From Pelodera strongyloides (taxonomy: Eukaryota; Nematoda; Chromadorea; Rhabditida; Rhabditidae): a stretch of 64,000 nt of DNA. The notes under the pieces were generated by a model. That model was not told where the DNA came from. It saw only the letters and a program-made list of their open reading frames with translations, and made no database searches. This document shows positions 43,684 through 55,300 of this stretch, in pieces. Position 1 is the stretch's first letter; each line of letters opens with the position of its first letter. A program made the translations under genes and the position numbers. Location of the stretch: positions 124,001 to 188,000 of the forward strand of contig JAANDG010000059.1 of NCBI GenBank assembly GCA_036852015.1, given 5' to 3'.

Positions 43684-45158
43684 TCATCGGAAACAGTGTC
43701 TCGGATAATTCCACCACCTCATGAAAATGTTAAAGAAAATGTCAAGAGGGATCCACAAAGATTCTATAACAAGCTGCCACACAATACCGTAGTTTAAAAA
43801 AGTCGAGTTATAACTTATTACATCAGGGAGATTCGCACAAAAGCCGACACACAATACAATTTATAAAATATTTGAAAGAATTCCTTGCTTCCTATTCTTT
43901 GCAGAATGCGTCCTTCGGTTCATGGCATCACAGTATTCTAAATTATTGTGAATTGACGGATATGGTTCCACAAGCAAAAGACGACAATTATGTCCGAACA
44001 ATTCTTAACGAAGATGGTAGAATTGACGACGAATTACTGACAATGTGTCAGTTTTTAAGGTAATTGAATGTTTTTGTTACGAACGACCAGGGCTGACCAT
44101 CCATTCCGCAATCAAAGATGGTCTATATATCTCGAGCGAACTATACTTCGGTAGTAAGGAGCGGTCTGCTTCAGGGGGCCCCGAAGGACAGTCCTAGCTT
44201 TAAAGCGAAATGCTAGCCCCTTTGGAAAATTTGCATATGATAAGCAAATCCTATGTATCCTATGCTAATTTTGTACGATCGTCCACGGCAATCGTACAAA
44301 ATTAGCATAGGATACATAGGATTTGCTTATCATATGCAAATTTTCCAAACGGGCTAGCATTTCGCTTTAACATTTCACCTTTAATTATTATTCGCAAATT
44401 ACGAGCTTAGAAATCCATACCTCATTATGTCCACTGCACTAAATGACAGGCTCCAAATAGAACTTATAGGGGTGTCCAATTTCCAAGTATGTTGAAAATT
44501 AACAGTATTTTGGAACTACACGAGAATATATTTTTATTTTATTTTAAATATGCAGGTTTCGTGTAAAAATACAATAATATTGACAGAATCACTCAATTTT
44601 TGGGAGATTTGGAAACCACACTGTCGTGGACTACTTTCGCGCGGGTTTTCGAGACCAAGAAAAGAAACAAAAACTTTGTTTAGGTTCCGTCTTCTACCCG
44701 ACGAGGGAAAAGAAGAAGAAATACGAGAAATAACATTAGGAAGCAAAGAAAAAGGAAGAGCCATTGAACAAGATCAAGAGAGATTGGCTGCATATCCAGA
44801 GCTCGCATATGCTGCTATAATTATGTAAATGCAGTAGACAATTCTTATGTTGCCATATGCACGAACGAGCGTACATACATACAGCCACTGGGAAATTATT
44901 TCAAAAATTCAACCCCCCCCCTTTCTAGCCTCCGATTTCCTTGGGAGCCCGTTTGCAGGTTTCCTGCATACGGGATCAATTCCTGCTCTAAAACTCCCAG
45001 CATGAAGGCTGGGAACATCTGCACGGAGTTCGTGCATGCGGCCTTGTATGTATGGAACAAAGATTTGTAAAGAGTGATTGAGTCACAAATATGTCATAAA
45101 TACGAAACATACTCATTCAATCATTTAATTTAGACTGATTTTTGGCATGCAAGACTAG
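40324..45158 (+). CDS. Family copy 7: intact eight-exon cysteine-rich protein
   Basis: Exons: 40324-40462, 40533-40717, 41415-41534, 41622-41681, 43388-43561, 43905-44059, 44684-44824 and 45134-45158. The total is 999 nt (332 residues). The leader is MHTLWTIGLFVLLIGRIL, so this copy groups with copies 4 and 5. Exon 2 has DFRCSHYAHSRLYNLS and FYPRLTALDPMM with a GT donor. Exon 3 carries QLYCTESRL in place of the usual YCMDLRL. Exon 4 is ETFHSDSETCW, exon 5 CLDEDGCYDIMQLYDED, exon 6 SFGSWHHSILNYCELTDMVP and exon 7 LLPDEGKEEEIREITL. Exon 8 gives a hydrophobic tail (AAIIILIFGMQD). AATAAA signals follow near 45265. Intron 4 holds a SINE and G/C runs; intron 5 a poly(A) run. Confidence 0.82.
41328..41367 (-). 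repeat. SINE head fragment
   Basis: CCAGTCGGAGAAGAGCCCGT and the following GGGCTCTTCGAACGGCTGG match the heads of the SINEs at 28540 and 42880. No tRNA part follows. Confidence 0.6.
42306..42333. repeat. C-run/G-run hairpin
   Basis: TGCCCCCCCCCGTGG and its near-perfect complement can fold on themselves. A separate G run lies at 41798-41811. Confidence 0.7.
42475..42880 (-). mobile_element. tRNA-derived SINE
   Basis: It has the same layout as 28079-28540: head with GGAGAAGAGCCCGTAGCGCT, A box (GGCTCAACCGGTAGAGCG) and B box (GGTTCGAATCTC) at 42657-42587 on the minus strand, and tail AAACTCTTCTCCTTTATATA. It lies in intron 4 of copy 7 and is antisense to it. Confidence 0.8.
43120..43265. repeat. 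Fragment of a dispersed GGGGTCTCGATG repeat
   Basis: GGGGTCTCGATGGCAAAAAT, GTAGATTGGCACTACACGAG and a GGCAGGTAGCCAC block recur, inverted or direct, at 53140-53180, 54290-54660 and 56815-57110. These look like parts of one inverted-repeat transposon family. Confidence 0.55.
43626..43680. repeat. Poly(A) run
   Basis: An uninterrupted run of about 52 A in intron 5 of copy 7. Length in the assembly may be unreliable. Confidence 0.85.
44198..44374. mobile_element. TTAA-flanked near-perfect palindrome
   Basis: Arms of about 80 bp (TTAAAGCGAAATGCTAGCCC to the complementary GGGCTAGCATTTCGCTTTAA) flank a loop of about 15 bp around TCGTCCACGG. TTAA at each edge again suggests a piggyBac-type target. 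Related AGCGAAAT ends are at 30110 and 59825-60080. It lies in intron 6 of copy 7. Confidence 0.8.
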
Positions 45159-45289
45159 AAGAATAATCGCGGACCTCGACAAATTTTACCATTTTTGTTA
45201 ATTTTTTAAAAAATAATATTGTTCTTTGAATACACAATTGTCAATAAACGATTCAAGTCAGAATAAAATTCAATAAAAATTTTTGCAAT

Positions 45290-45780
45290 GTAATTTTTGT
45301 CTTATTGCTTTATTGTAACCGTGAAGCAACTAGAGGCGCAGGGCCGCGGCCCGCCTCGCTGGCCCGTGGTAAATGTTTCTTTCGTTGTCACATCTTCTGA
45401 AGCAGAAGACGTATCGTCTAAGTCAAATGTACGTCTGAAACCAGCATTGGAGTTCATTTGCACTCTAGCTCGGTGATTATTGCAGGTCGACTTATTTTGA
45501 CGTCATATATTCTGCAGCAGAAGACGTATTACTCGGCACGCGCTCATATAGTCCTTGCCCAAGTTTTTTTAAATCTACTTTTATGCCACATTTCATGTAT
45601 GCGGCAAAGAATATATTAGAAAACCGCCTGTCTTAGGGCGGCGTAGCACTCTGGATTTCCATATTAACCACATATAGCGTAGTTCTCGTCTGTGAAACGC
45701 CATAGACTGGTCTAGAACTATAACAATGACGTAGTCCTCTACAGGACTGGGTTGCAACCTGGTGAAAGGCAGTGACCTAA
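45290..45780. other. Spacer between copies 7 and 8, no gene recognised
   Basis: Short frames only. Two copies of a TCTGMAGCAGAAGACGTAT motif lie about 115 bp apart (45408 and 45512). Confidence 0.4.
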
Positions 45781-45784
45781 AATA

Positions 45785-46690
45785 AGTGGTAGAATTGAAG
45801 AATACTACCCCCTGGATTCAAGAATACTACCCCTTTTTTAAATATACTACCCCATGCAAAATACTACCCCATTTTACAAAATACTACCCCCCAGTGTTTA
45901 CAAAATACTACCCCATTTTACAAAATACTACCCCACTTCAACAATTTTGAGAACAAGTTTTGCAATCAAGTACGTATTGTTACAAATGACGGCCATTGTT
46001 TTTTGATTTCGCGGTTGTTTTTATTTACGGTGGAAGGTGGGGTAGTCATATTCAATGGTGGGGTAGTCATATTCAATGGTGGGGTAGTCATATTCAATGG
46101 TGGGGTAGTCATATTCAATTGATGGGGTAGTCATATTCAATTGATGGGGTAGTCATATTCAATTGATGGGGTAGTCATATTCAATTGATGGGGTAGTCAT
46201 ATTCAATTGATGGGGTAGTCATATTCAATGGGGGTAGTCATATTCAATGGTAGTCATATTCAATGGTGGGGTAGTCATATTCAATGGTGGGGTAGTCATA
46301 TTTAATGGTGTGGTAGTCATATTCAATTGGTGGGGGTAGTATTTTGTAATTTTCCCCACGGGGTAGTAAAAGCCAATGGGTGGGGGTAATATTTTGCAAG
46401 AAGGGGTAGTATTTTAACATGTTAGGGGTAGTGTAATTCAAGATTACCTAGGGTTTGAAGATGACTATCCCTCTATAGAAGAACACTACCCCATCATTGA
46501 AGATGACTACCCCAATACTGAAAAATACTACCCCATTGTCTGGGGTAGTAAAAATTCAAATGGGGTAGTATTCTTCAGTGTTGGGGTAGTATTTTTTACC
46601 TTACAAAATGCTACCCCCATACAAATGGGGTAGTATATTTCGAATTTGGGTAGTATACTTCAGTGGGGTAGTATTCCTCAACCAAAATAA
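45785..46690. mobile_element. Inverted minisatellite element (ACTACCCC / GGGGTAGT)
   Basis: The left part (45800-45945) has repeated AATACTACCCC units; the middle (46035-46340) has about 15 copies of GGGGTAGTCATATTCAAT with a GGTG or TGAT linker; the right part mixes both orientations. The flanks share AAAATAAGTKG. The whole looks like a non-autonomous transposon whose subterminal repeats are expanded and mirrored. Confidence 0.7.
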
Positions 46691-46775
46691 GTTGGCTCCA
46701 AATGGCGAATAACTCTTATTCAGTCAAACAGTACCAGGAAAGACAACTTAGATTATTTTTTAATTAAAGTTCCAA

Positions 46776-46806
46776 ATTTGAATTGAATACTACGAAATCT
46801 GCATAA
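46776..46806 (+). promoter_or_regulatory. Conserved upstream motif of copy 8
   Basis: AAATTTGAATTGAATACTACGAAATCTGCAT lies 45-75 bp before the start, split here as AAATTTGAATTGAATA and GAAATCTGCAT. Confidence 0.45.
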
Positions 46807-48069
46807 ACTATTTTGTGATTAACTTTTCTTATTTTGATGCCGAGCGAGATGCACATGTTACGGACGGCTTGGATGTTACTGGTATTGTTATGGTGTTGCC
46901 TAGCAGAAAAGGATGACTACGTCGCAAAAATTATGTACGAAAATGATGATTTAGTATACCTTCCACCAATAGGTCCGTTTCTTCCTTATGGGTATTCGTA
47001 GGTTAGACCACGAGCATTCATTGAAGCGGTATAACAGCCGTCTTTTAAAAACGTACTCAAGACAGCTGCATTCGAATCTACGCGCATAATATAATTAGAG
47101 TGTAACATCGCAAGCTGAACTCTATTCTATTATTTGCATACACTGCATGGGAATACTATTGACGCTATCCTTTTTATTTATTTATTTATAACACCAAAAG
47201 GCGTGCATCCGAGGCTGAAAATAAGATGAACAGACAAACGCCAGCCGATGGCCGATATGATTAGTCACGAGATTAACGTTCTGCATTTGGAATATTGTTG
47301 CAAAAGGTACAATGTTAATATCATTATTAAAAAATAAACAATACCTTTTTAGACTTCCGATGTTTCCAGTTCGCTCTCAATCGGTTTGCGTTCACCGAGC
47401 GCCTTTACCGCAGTATGTACTATATAATCCACCCACTACCGGAAACACCAAAATTAGGATGCAATACGGAAACCGACACTAAGGAGTATATATTCTACCT
47501 GTTGCAACTACGCTGCAACGAGCATATTTACCCTTGAAACATACATTTACCACGTAACTCTATAGATGCTTATTACTTCATTGTGAATTACTCAATTAAC
47601 ATGTGAATCATTATATATAACAAGATGAGGTTGACCCTAGACGGACTCGCTCATTGGAGCATCATAGTTAGGGTTGACAGAGCCTGAGCAAAACTGGTCA
47701 CTATATTCACTGCCGTTCACACGGCCCCCCGGACGCTATTGGAGATTCACTCAAGTGAATCTATCCCCGTCCAACTCTCTTTATATCACCGTCTTACTAA
47801 GGTGTTCCGATAGGCAAGTCTATTCACTACCCAAATATAACAGCCCTTGATCCCATGATGGTAAGTTCCGCTACTTTCTTTCAAATTCGAAACAAATATT
47901 CGTAAAATCTGCTCGAGTCCGGAGATACTACCTTCACGGGTTCGCAGCGCACCGCGCACACGCACCAAGCCGCCTTCGCCCCGTTCTTTCTTGGTGCGCT
48001 GCGCAGTTCGCAACGAATACGACTACGTTGTACAAGCTTGTTATAACAAATTGAATAATATTTACACTA

Positions 48070-48660
48070 GTTGAATAATATTTACAAACCTTTTGATTCT
48101 TGCTTACTCTCTTTACGTACGTTCTATTCTGGAGTCAGGTTCAGTTGTGTTTAGTCCATATAAGAAAAAGGATAAACAAGCTCTAGAACGGATCCAACAT
48201 ACGTTTACAAAACGAATTTTTATGCGTTCCCAATTGCTCAATTACAATGATACACCATCTAGCTCTGATAGGGACTCTCTATTGAAGCTTGATACGCTTG
48301 AAAATCGTCGTAAGAAGGCAGACGCTAGAATGCTTAGAAAAATATTGGCTGGCAAATGTGGCCCCCACTTACGTTCATTGTACAAATTCAGACATTCTAC
48401 TCTGTCCTCTCGACGTGGTCGTGTCAAAATATGTATCCCTAGAGTAACTAAAAACGTTCGTAGACATTCCTTTTTGCATAGAACTTCCCTTATGATTGAG
48501 AAAAATGCTGCTTTATTCCTGAAAATTTGTTGAAACAAATATTTTAGTTTTTGTAGTTCATTTTCACCTGTTTTTTATTATTATTGTTATCCATTTATTC
48601 GCTGTTAGTGGCCTTATATTGTCAAAACTTGCGCGATACTTTGTTGTCGTAATAAATGTT
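48070..48660 (+). mobile_element. LINE 3' fragment
   Basis: A frame at 48093-48533 encodes the C-terminal part of a LINE reverse transcriptase (YVRSILESGSVVFSPYKKKD, then ALERIQHTFTKRIF). An untranslated 3' part follows, ending near AATAAATGTTATG. It lies in intron 2 of copy 8. The tandem array at 63517 is built from a related piece. Confidence 0.8.
48093..48533 (+). pseudogene. LINE reverse transcriptase C-terminal fragment
   Basis: 146 codons in one frame, from the thumb-like region (SPYKKKDKQALERIQ, FTKRIFMRSQ) to a basic end (RRHSFLHRTSLMIEK). The finger/palm catalytic part is absent, so it cannot act alone. The layout resembles the jockey/CR1 group. Confidence 0.8.
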
Positions 48661-48759
48661 ATGTTAGTATGGTCCGGGACGTCCGGGTCTTCGAAACGTA
48701 TGCTAGACTCGGTATTGTGATGCCTTTGCTCTTCTCGGATGAATTAATCACAGCCTTGT

Positions 48760-49380
48760 GAGAGAAATGCCAACCGCGCAGCGCACAAACAGCCGGCCAA
48801 AAAGAACAACGAAACTCATGCGCGCGGCAACAGTTTGGGGGTGCTTCCCGCAAAAGAATTTGATGCGCGCCGCAAACGTTTTTTCGCCGTCTTTGGTTGC
48901 CGTTTTGGTGCGGGAAACACCACCAAACTGTTGCGGGAAACACCCCCAAACCGTTGCCGAAAAGGTGCGGAAACGATGCGGGAAAAGTAGCAACTGCAAA
49001 AAGAAAGCAACGCGTTGGATGCGAACCCAACACTCTTGTTAGAACTTTCTCTGAACAGCTCCTTAGACCACTCGGCCACACAACACATGTTAGATCTGTG
49101 CTTGCGGAAAAATATTAGTACAACAACGGCACTTACGGCAGATCCCCCGAGGGCTTTCAAAAACGTTGCCGAAAAGGTGCGGAAATGGTGCGGGGCGCAA
49201 GTTGCGCCCCGCACCATTTCCGCACCATTTCCGCACCTTTTCGGGAAACACTTTGCGCGCCATTTCTATTCCGCGCGCATTTTGTTTCCCATTCCTTTGC
49301 GGCGCGCATTTTGTTTCCCGAAATGGTGCGGCGCGCAACTCATCCGCTCTCAAGGGCCTTGACCGAGTGTGCGCTGCCCC
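48760..49380. repeat. GC-rich composite with tRNA-like SINE and long palindrome
   Basis: Blocks such as GCGGGAAACAC and GGTGCGGAAA are repeated in both directions. On the minus strand, 49095-49010 has a type II tRNA A box (TGGCCGAGTGGTCTAAGG) and B box (GGTTCGCATCC), as in Leu or Ser tRNAs, without a full cloverleaf. At 49168-49246 GGTGCGGAAATGGTGCGGGG faces its complement across GCAAGTTGC. It is far more GC-rich than its surroundings. Confidence 0.6.
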
Positions 49381-49887
49381 GTTGAAGGCCAGAGTAGCGT
49401 GTTGTGGTTCCAAAGGCGCAGTTAAAATACGACATTAGAAAACTGGGACTAGCACGAAATTAACATTTTCTTTTCAGACATTCTACATTCACAAAATCCA
49501 TGAAGGTCTCGCAATCATTCCAGTAACAGAAGTCGCCATTGGTACTGATAGCCAGGTCTACCGAAGAAAACAATACTGCATGGATATACGGCTGGTCAGT
49601 TGATTATGGATGCTGCCAAATTTGGTATTAGTGTTAAGGAGAACAGTATTTAGTAAGCTTGTATATTTATTTACAAAGTGAAACGTTGCAGGAAAATAAG
49701 GCGAACACTTCAATTGGTGAAGTAATTGGCTAGAATGGTTGATTATGAGCAATATGGCCAGATCATTACAGTATATTCTCGTCGGCATTTTCTTGTGCCT
49801 CTTGGCAAACACTGTTCGCATTTCAGACAGCGCCTATTTTTGCCGATTATTTTGAAATCTTCCACAGTGACGACGAAACTTGCTGGG

Positions 49888-50081
49888 TGAGATATACACA
49901 TACACATAACATACACATAACATACACATAACATACACATAACATACACATAACATACACATAACATACACATGACATACACATACACATAACATACACA
50001 TAACATACACATAACATACACATAACATACACATAACATACAAATAACATACACATAACATACACATAACATACACATAAC

Positions 50082-50178
<97 letters not shown>

Positions 50179-50180
50179 AC
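49888..50180. repeat. CATACA/CACATA microsatellite
   Basis: About 290 bp of ACATACACATA and TACACA units start just after exon 4 of copy 8. Confidence 0.9.
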
Positions 50181-51311
50181 GATGAACATATTGACGTCAT
50201 TGCAATTTGTGATGTATGTTTCGTTCAGAAAATAAAGGAGATCGTCACAGAGTGTTCGAACTTTACACTCGCTACTCGAACTCGAACTCGCTATACATTG
50301 TAAAACAACTTTCGAGAAATGTGGGCATTCTGGGTCAAAAAAATGTATCAGAAACTGTGTTTGGATGAAGATGGATGTTACAATATTATCGATCTTTATG
50401 ACGAGGATATGCCATATTGTGTGAAGTATATAGCACGCAGTCAATTCCAGGTTTCTTATTTTACTGGTATATAACGGGAAATATTAGAAACACGAATTAC
50501 TGTCGAGCGGTCAAGCCAGTTTTTTTTGTTGGTATTTGGCGTTCTGTCTACGTTGTCTGGTAGTGCCAGTTGAATCGATCAGGTTCTTATCCACATATTG
50601 TGATGGAAAAGAAAACAAAATAGAAAGATAAATGGGTAACCGCCATTCGTTCAAGAACGCATCTTTTGGATCATGGCACCACAGTGTTATCAATTACTGC
50701 GAACTGACGGATATGGTTCCACAATCAAACGGATATGGTTCCACAATCGATAATTACGCGCGAACGATTCTTAACGAAGACGGCAGAACGGATGATGAAT
50801 TACTCACTATGTGTCAATACTTACGGTAATTTTAAACAATATTTAGAAAATCTGAAAGCGCATATTTGGACAAAATAAAACATGGATGTCAAAAAAAAAA
50901 AAAAAAAAAAAAAAAATGTTTATATTTCGTGTTTTACCTGAAGAAGGAAAAGAAGAGGAAATACGAGAGATTACATTGGGAGTAAAAGACAGAGGCAGTG
51001 ACGATGTAGTCAGAAGCAATTCGGCGTTCTATCGAGACCCTGTTTACTTTACTACAATAATGTAAGTTAATATAAGGTAGTACACAAGATATATTAAAAT
51101 TGATACCCCCTACACAGTAAGAAATGACAGGCCTAGTTTGTGTAACATTTTTCGTTTAGGTTATTTTCCGGAATCTAAGCAGAGATAAACCGCACTACCA
51201 CACACGTCGACAAATTATATTATTATGATTTTAATTTAGTGTTTATGTTCACATAATGCATACAACGTCTTAATTCAGAATATCTCAATTGTTGTTGTTG
51301 ACTTTAAAGGA

Positions 51312-51764
51312 TTAAAGGGACAGCCCACCTCAGGAAACCAAATTTATTATTTTTATTAGATTCGCCGTGTTTTCATCTACCAGAATAAGTAAAACAAGTT
51401 TGGTAGAAAATAACTCGCAAAGAAATATTTAATAGTACTCTGAACAAAAAAATTCAGTACTTGTCGCGACTAGCGCGACCGCTTTCTATTTCACTGAATT
51501 TCTACCGTAACCCCAACCCAGTTCGCATTCAAACTCATTTTAGTCTTGCAGTCAGTCGCAACAGTACTGTAGTAGATGATGATAGTACTGTGCTGTACGG
51601 CAGATGTTGAAAGGTGTATGCAGTTCTGGTTGTGAAATTAATTAATTTTTTTTTGGAAATAATTTTCTGTCAAATTTGTTTTAGTTATTCTGGTAGGTAC
51701 AGACACGGGGAATCTAATAAAAATAATAACTTTTTTGTTTTCTGAGGTGGACCTCACTCTTTAA
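51312..51764. mobile_element. TTAA-flanked MITE
   Basis: TTAA lies at 51312-51315 and 51761-51764. The ends AGGGACAGCCCACCTCAG and CTGAGGTGGACCTCACTCT are an imperfect inverted pair, and the arms pair for about 100 bp through TTATTTTTATTAGATTCGCC and its complement. Relatives are at 52590, 54941 and 60906. Confidence 0.8.
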
Positions 51765-52386
51765 TAGAGAACAATATTTTGAACAGAAAAATTCTTGGGA
51801 AATATTCTTTATTGAAAAGATACACGAAAACCAAGCATTTTAATTTTAGTTCCTTACTGTGTTCGTTCTTAATGATATGTTTGGTTTGTCTCCTGTATTT
51901 TATTTTATTTCGTGTTTTTGAAGGGAAGTGTTTAGAAAGTTGACACAACCAGTAAAATGGCTATTTTCGAGCAACCAAATGATAATCAAAGTTGAACAGG
52001 GGAAATTATAGAAGCACAAATAGTAAACTGCTTATATTTTTCATCATGCTTGTTGTCCCCATGATAATTGTTATGAAGATTAAAATGCAAGAGACTTATA
52101 CGATATAGTTAATCATTAAATAATGGTCATCGTTGCAATGGTCAATGTGCCGCCGTTGATTTCTTGAACGGCTAGACACCAACGAAAGAATCTAAATAAG
52201 CAAACTATTTAAGAAACTGAGGCAACACCTGTAGAGAGCGTGGTCTTTCTAGAGTAATAGCCGAATAGTTAAGCTATACTCAAGAAGACATCCATATATA
52301 TATATAGAACTAAGCTCTACTGCACCATTCTATGAGCTTCCATGTACTTTTGTGAACCAATGGGAAATCGATGAAAAAAAACTTAC

Positions 52387-55300
52387 ATTATTATGCTAAT
52401 ATAGACTAGGTCGAGTTTGAATGTCGAGTTAGTTTTCTCACTGGGGGCGTCTCCGTTTTTGCTTCCCAATGTTATCTCCCGTATTTCCTCTTCTTTTCCC
52501 TCTTCCGGTAGAAGCCGGAACCTAAATAAGAACACACAATAAGAGGAATAAAGTGCTCACACCGAGTATGGGGCCCCGTATAAACAAACGGTGAGGTCCA
52601 CCTCAGAAACCAAAAAAGTTATTATTTTTATTAGATTCGCCGTGTTTTCATCTACCATAATAACTAAAACAAATTTGGCAGAAAATTATTTCCAACGAAA
52701 TATTGAGCAAGGAATGGTCCAGCTTGAGTACCGCTGATTACGGTAGTCTGGTACACAGGAAAGTGAAACCTCGATTTCGCCCCGATCATTTGCCGAAAAA
52801 CCCCGATTTGGCCCCGATTCTTCCAAAAAAAAACCCTAAAAGCCCGATCACGTCCCGATTTCGCCCCGATCACAAATAATCGGGGCGAAATAGGGAACAA
52901 GGCCGGATTTCGCCCCGATCCTTTGAAAAAAACCCCGATTTCGCCCCGATCATTTCCGAAAACCCCGATATCGCACCGATTTTTTGCCAAAAAACCCCCG
53001 ATTTTGACCCGAACCCGAAGAAATTTGTTTGAAACATTTCGAAAAAAATTATAATAACAAAAAATAAGTTCCAAAATAACTACATTGCCATACATACATA
53101 AATGACGAAGACGGGATTAATTGTGGTTCGTTTACGGGGTCTCGATGTATGGCCAAAACAGCGCATTTTGCTTCCAAGCATCTCGTGTACGATTTGGCTC
53201 TATTGTAGAACCAGCCGTTCGACGAGCCCGGAGGAATCGGTCTGCGGCCGATTGTTACCCTATTTAAAAAAAGGAATTTCTACAAAGGTGAAAAGACGCT
53301 CAGTTTATGTGGAAACGTGTAAAGTGGCTCGGGACTGTTTTTGCAAGTCATGCAAATTTGCTATTGTACTTGCTCTTCTACCTCCTATGAGACCCCATAA
53401 GCTAGCATAGCTCAACAGGTAGAGCGATGGACTGTGAATCGAGAGTTTGTGTGCTGATGTGGGTTCGACTCCCACCCGAGGCAATGATTTTGTATGTTCT
53501 CGATTGTGAAAACAAAATTTTCTTTATGAAAAGATTTCGTCCCGTACAAACAAAAGGACAATCAAAACGACAAACAAACTCTTCTCCTTTATATAATAAG
53601 ACCAGTCGGCTCACGCCGCCGGAGGCGACTTACATGGAAATATGATTGGTTTAGCATGGGCATACTTATATACAAAGCTTCAAACGTATAATAAGAAATT
53701 CAAATAATAGGAAACAATTGCATATACATACTTCGATAGTGAGCTGCGAAACTCTTATACCCGAACACGAAATTTGCATTTCCGTAACGCACATCGGTAT
53801 GCAAATTAGGCTACAGTTACTCTTTTATATAATAAGATATTACCGTCCCATGGAAAACTAGGCGTCCCATTGTCCAAAGCGAGCCAACCGTCCCATGAGT
53901 GGGCCAACCGCCCCATGAGAGGGACAGCCGTCCCAAGGGAATCTAGCCGTCCCACGGACCTCCTAACCGTCCCATAGACTTCCCAACCGTCCGATGGAAA
54001 TCTGACCGTCCCATGGCCCTCTCAACCGTCCCATAGTTTTTTCCTTGGTCAAAAAAGTTGCTATATATGAATGTTTGAGCGAGGCCACATCCAGTCTGAC
54101 ATATACTACACTTCTTATCAAATCGCATGCTCTCTTTGAAAACGATTGGGACGGTCAGATTTTCATGGGACGGTTGGCTAGTCTATGGGACGGTTGGTAG
54201 GTGCATGGGACGGCTAGATTCCCTGGGGACGGTTGGCCTCCTCGTGGGACGGCTGATCATGGGACGTGCAGCGCCACAGTAAATTTTCCCATACCTGGAA
54301 GCAAATTCGGCAATTTTTGCCATACGTTGAAACCGCAGTAGTTAGTTTATGGGGTCTCGATGTATGGCCAAAAAAAGCGCGTTTTGCTTCCAAGTATAAA
54401 ATGTGCATCTCGTGTACGATTTTGCATACACCTTTGAAAGCTAGAAAATGCACCATTGATAATACTAGACGAGGCGAAAATGCACAGTTTATGCTATTTA
54501 TGCACGGTTGAAAAAATAGTCCCGTGGCTACCTGCCCCGGGACCATTTTTGGCGGTCTATAGATGTTCTCGTGTAGTGCCAATCTACCGTAATTTTTAAC
54601 ATACTTATAAGCAAAAATCGGCAATTTTTTATATACATCGAGACCACATTATAGCTTGGCAAAAACATAAAATCGCTTGGTTAAAAAAACAACAAACGCA
54701 CAATCATAATCCCGCCCTTTTTGGGTACACAAAAAACGGTTGCCAGAGCGCGGTTTATCACGCATCCCACCTATCGACGCCTATCGTAATAATGGTACTG
54801 GAGGGCCATTTTTGGCTCCATATTTCGTTGGAAGTAACTTTCTGCCAAATTTGTCTTAGTTATTTTGGTAGATACAGACACGGGGAATCTAATAAAAATA
54901 ATAACTTTTTTTGGTTTCTGAGGTGGACCTCATCCTTTAAAGGGTGAGGTCCACCTCAGAAAACAAAAAAGTTATTATTTTTATTAGATTCCCCGTGATT
55001 GTTCGATTTGAACCTTATTCAGTTTATTTTAAAATCCCTTACCGCGGTCTGCATCATCTGGAACATTGATTATATCTAGCTCGCTCTTAGTGTTGCTTAC
55101 TGAATGAGCTGCCACCCAGCTAGAACATTGCTTAGCAGGCTCGGCTATACTATCAACACAGGCGCGCGACGTCTCTGAGCCAGATGAACAACTACAACTG
55201 CAACTACAACTACTGCATTTGCGGGGAATATCAGAGCCTAAATAAATATAGAGAACGAAAGACAGTGCCGAGCTCTTTGCTCCCCGCACATAAATAGCAA

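Larger units (their letters stand above)
46849..51061 (+). pseudogene. Family copy 8: broken by insertions
   Basis: Exons: 46849-46972 (MHMLRTAWMLLVLLWCCLA), exon 2 in two pieces 47353-47499 and 47821-47860, 49478-49594, 49827-49886, 50229-50450, 50656-50825 and 50924-51061. About 320 bp are inserted in exon 2 between two near copies of TATTCTACC. Exon 5 has 48 extra bases bounded by ACTTT and containing an in-frame TAA. The exon 7 acceptor AG is changed (TGTTTATATTTCG instead of TTTAGGTTCCG) next to a poly(A) run. Exon 6 has a 5-residue insertion (NGYGSTI region). Exons 3 and 4 remain typical (RRKQYCMDIRL, EIFHSDDETCW). Three lesions make it a pseudogene. Confidence 0.8.

Noticed and set aside
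45785..46690. CRISPR-like array
   Set aside because: The short units vary, the spacers are not unique and of even length, and the setting is an animal genome. A mirrored minisatellite fits better.
48659..49438. Several overlapping frames of 80-140 codons on both strands
   Set aside because: They come from the GC-rich repeated and palindromic block, have no consistent reading frame and no domain.
49743..50444. 233-codon minus-strand open frame with a long VYVYVY run
   Set aside because: It is a translation of the CATACA microsatellite and the antisense of copy 8 exons.
53400..53475. A functional tRNA gene
   Set aside because: A and B boxes are present but the acceptor ends do not pair, and the same unit recurs inside SINE copies.
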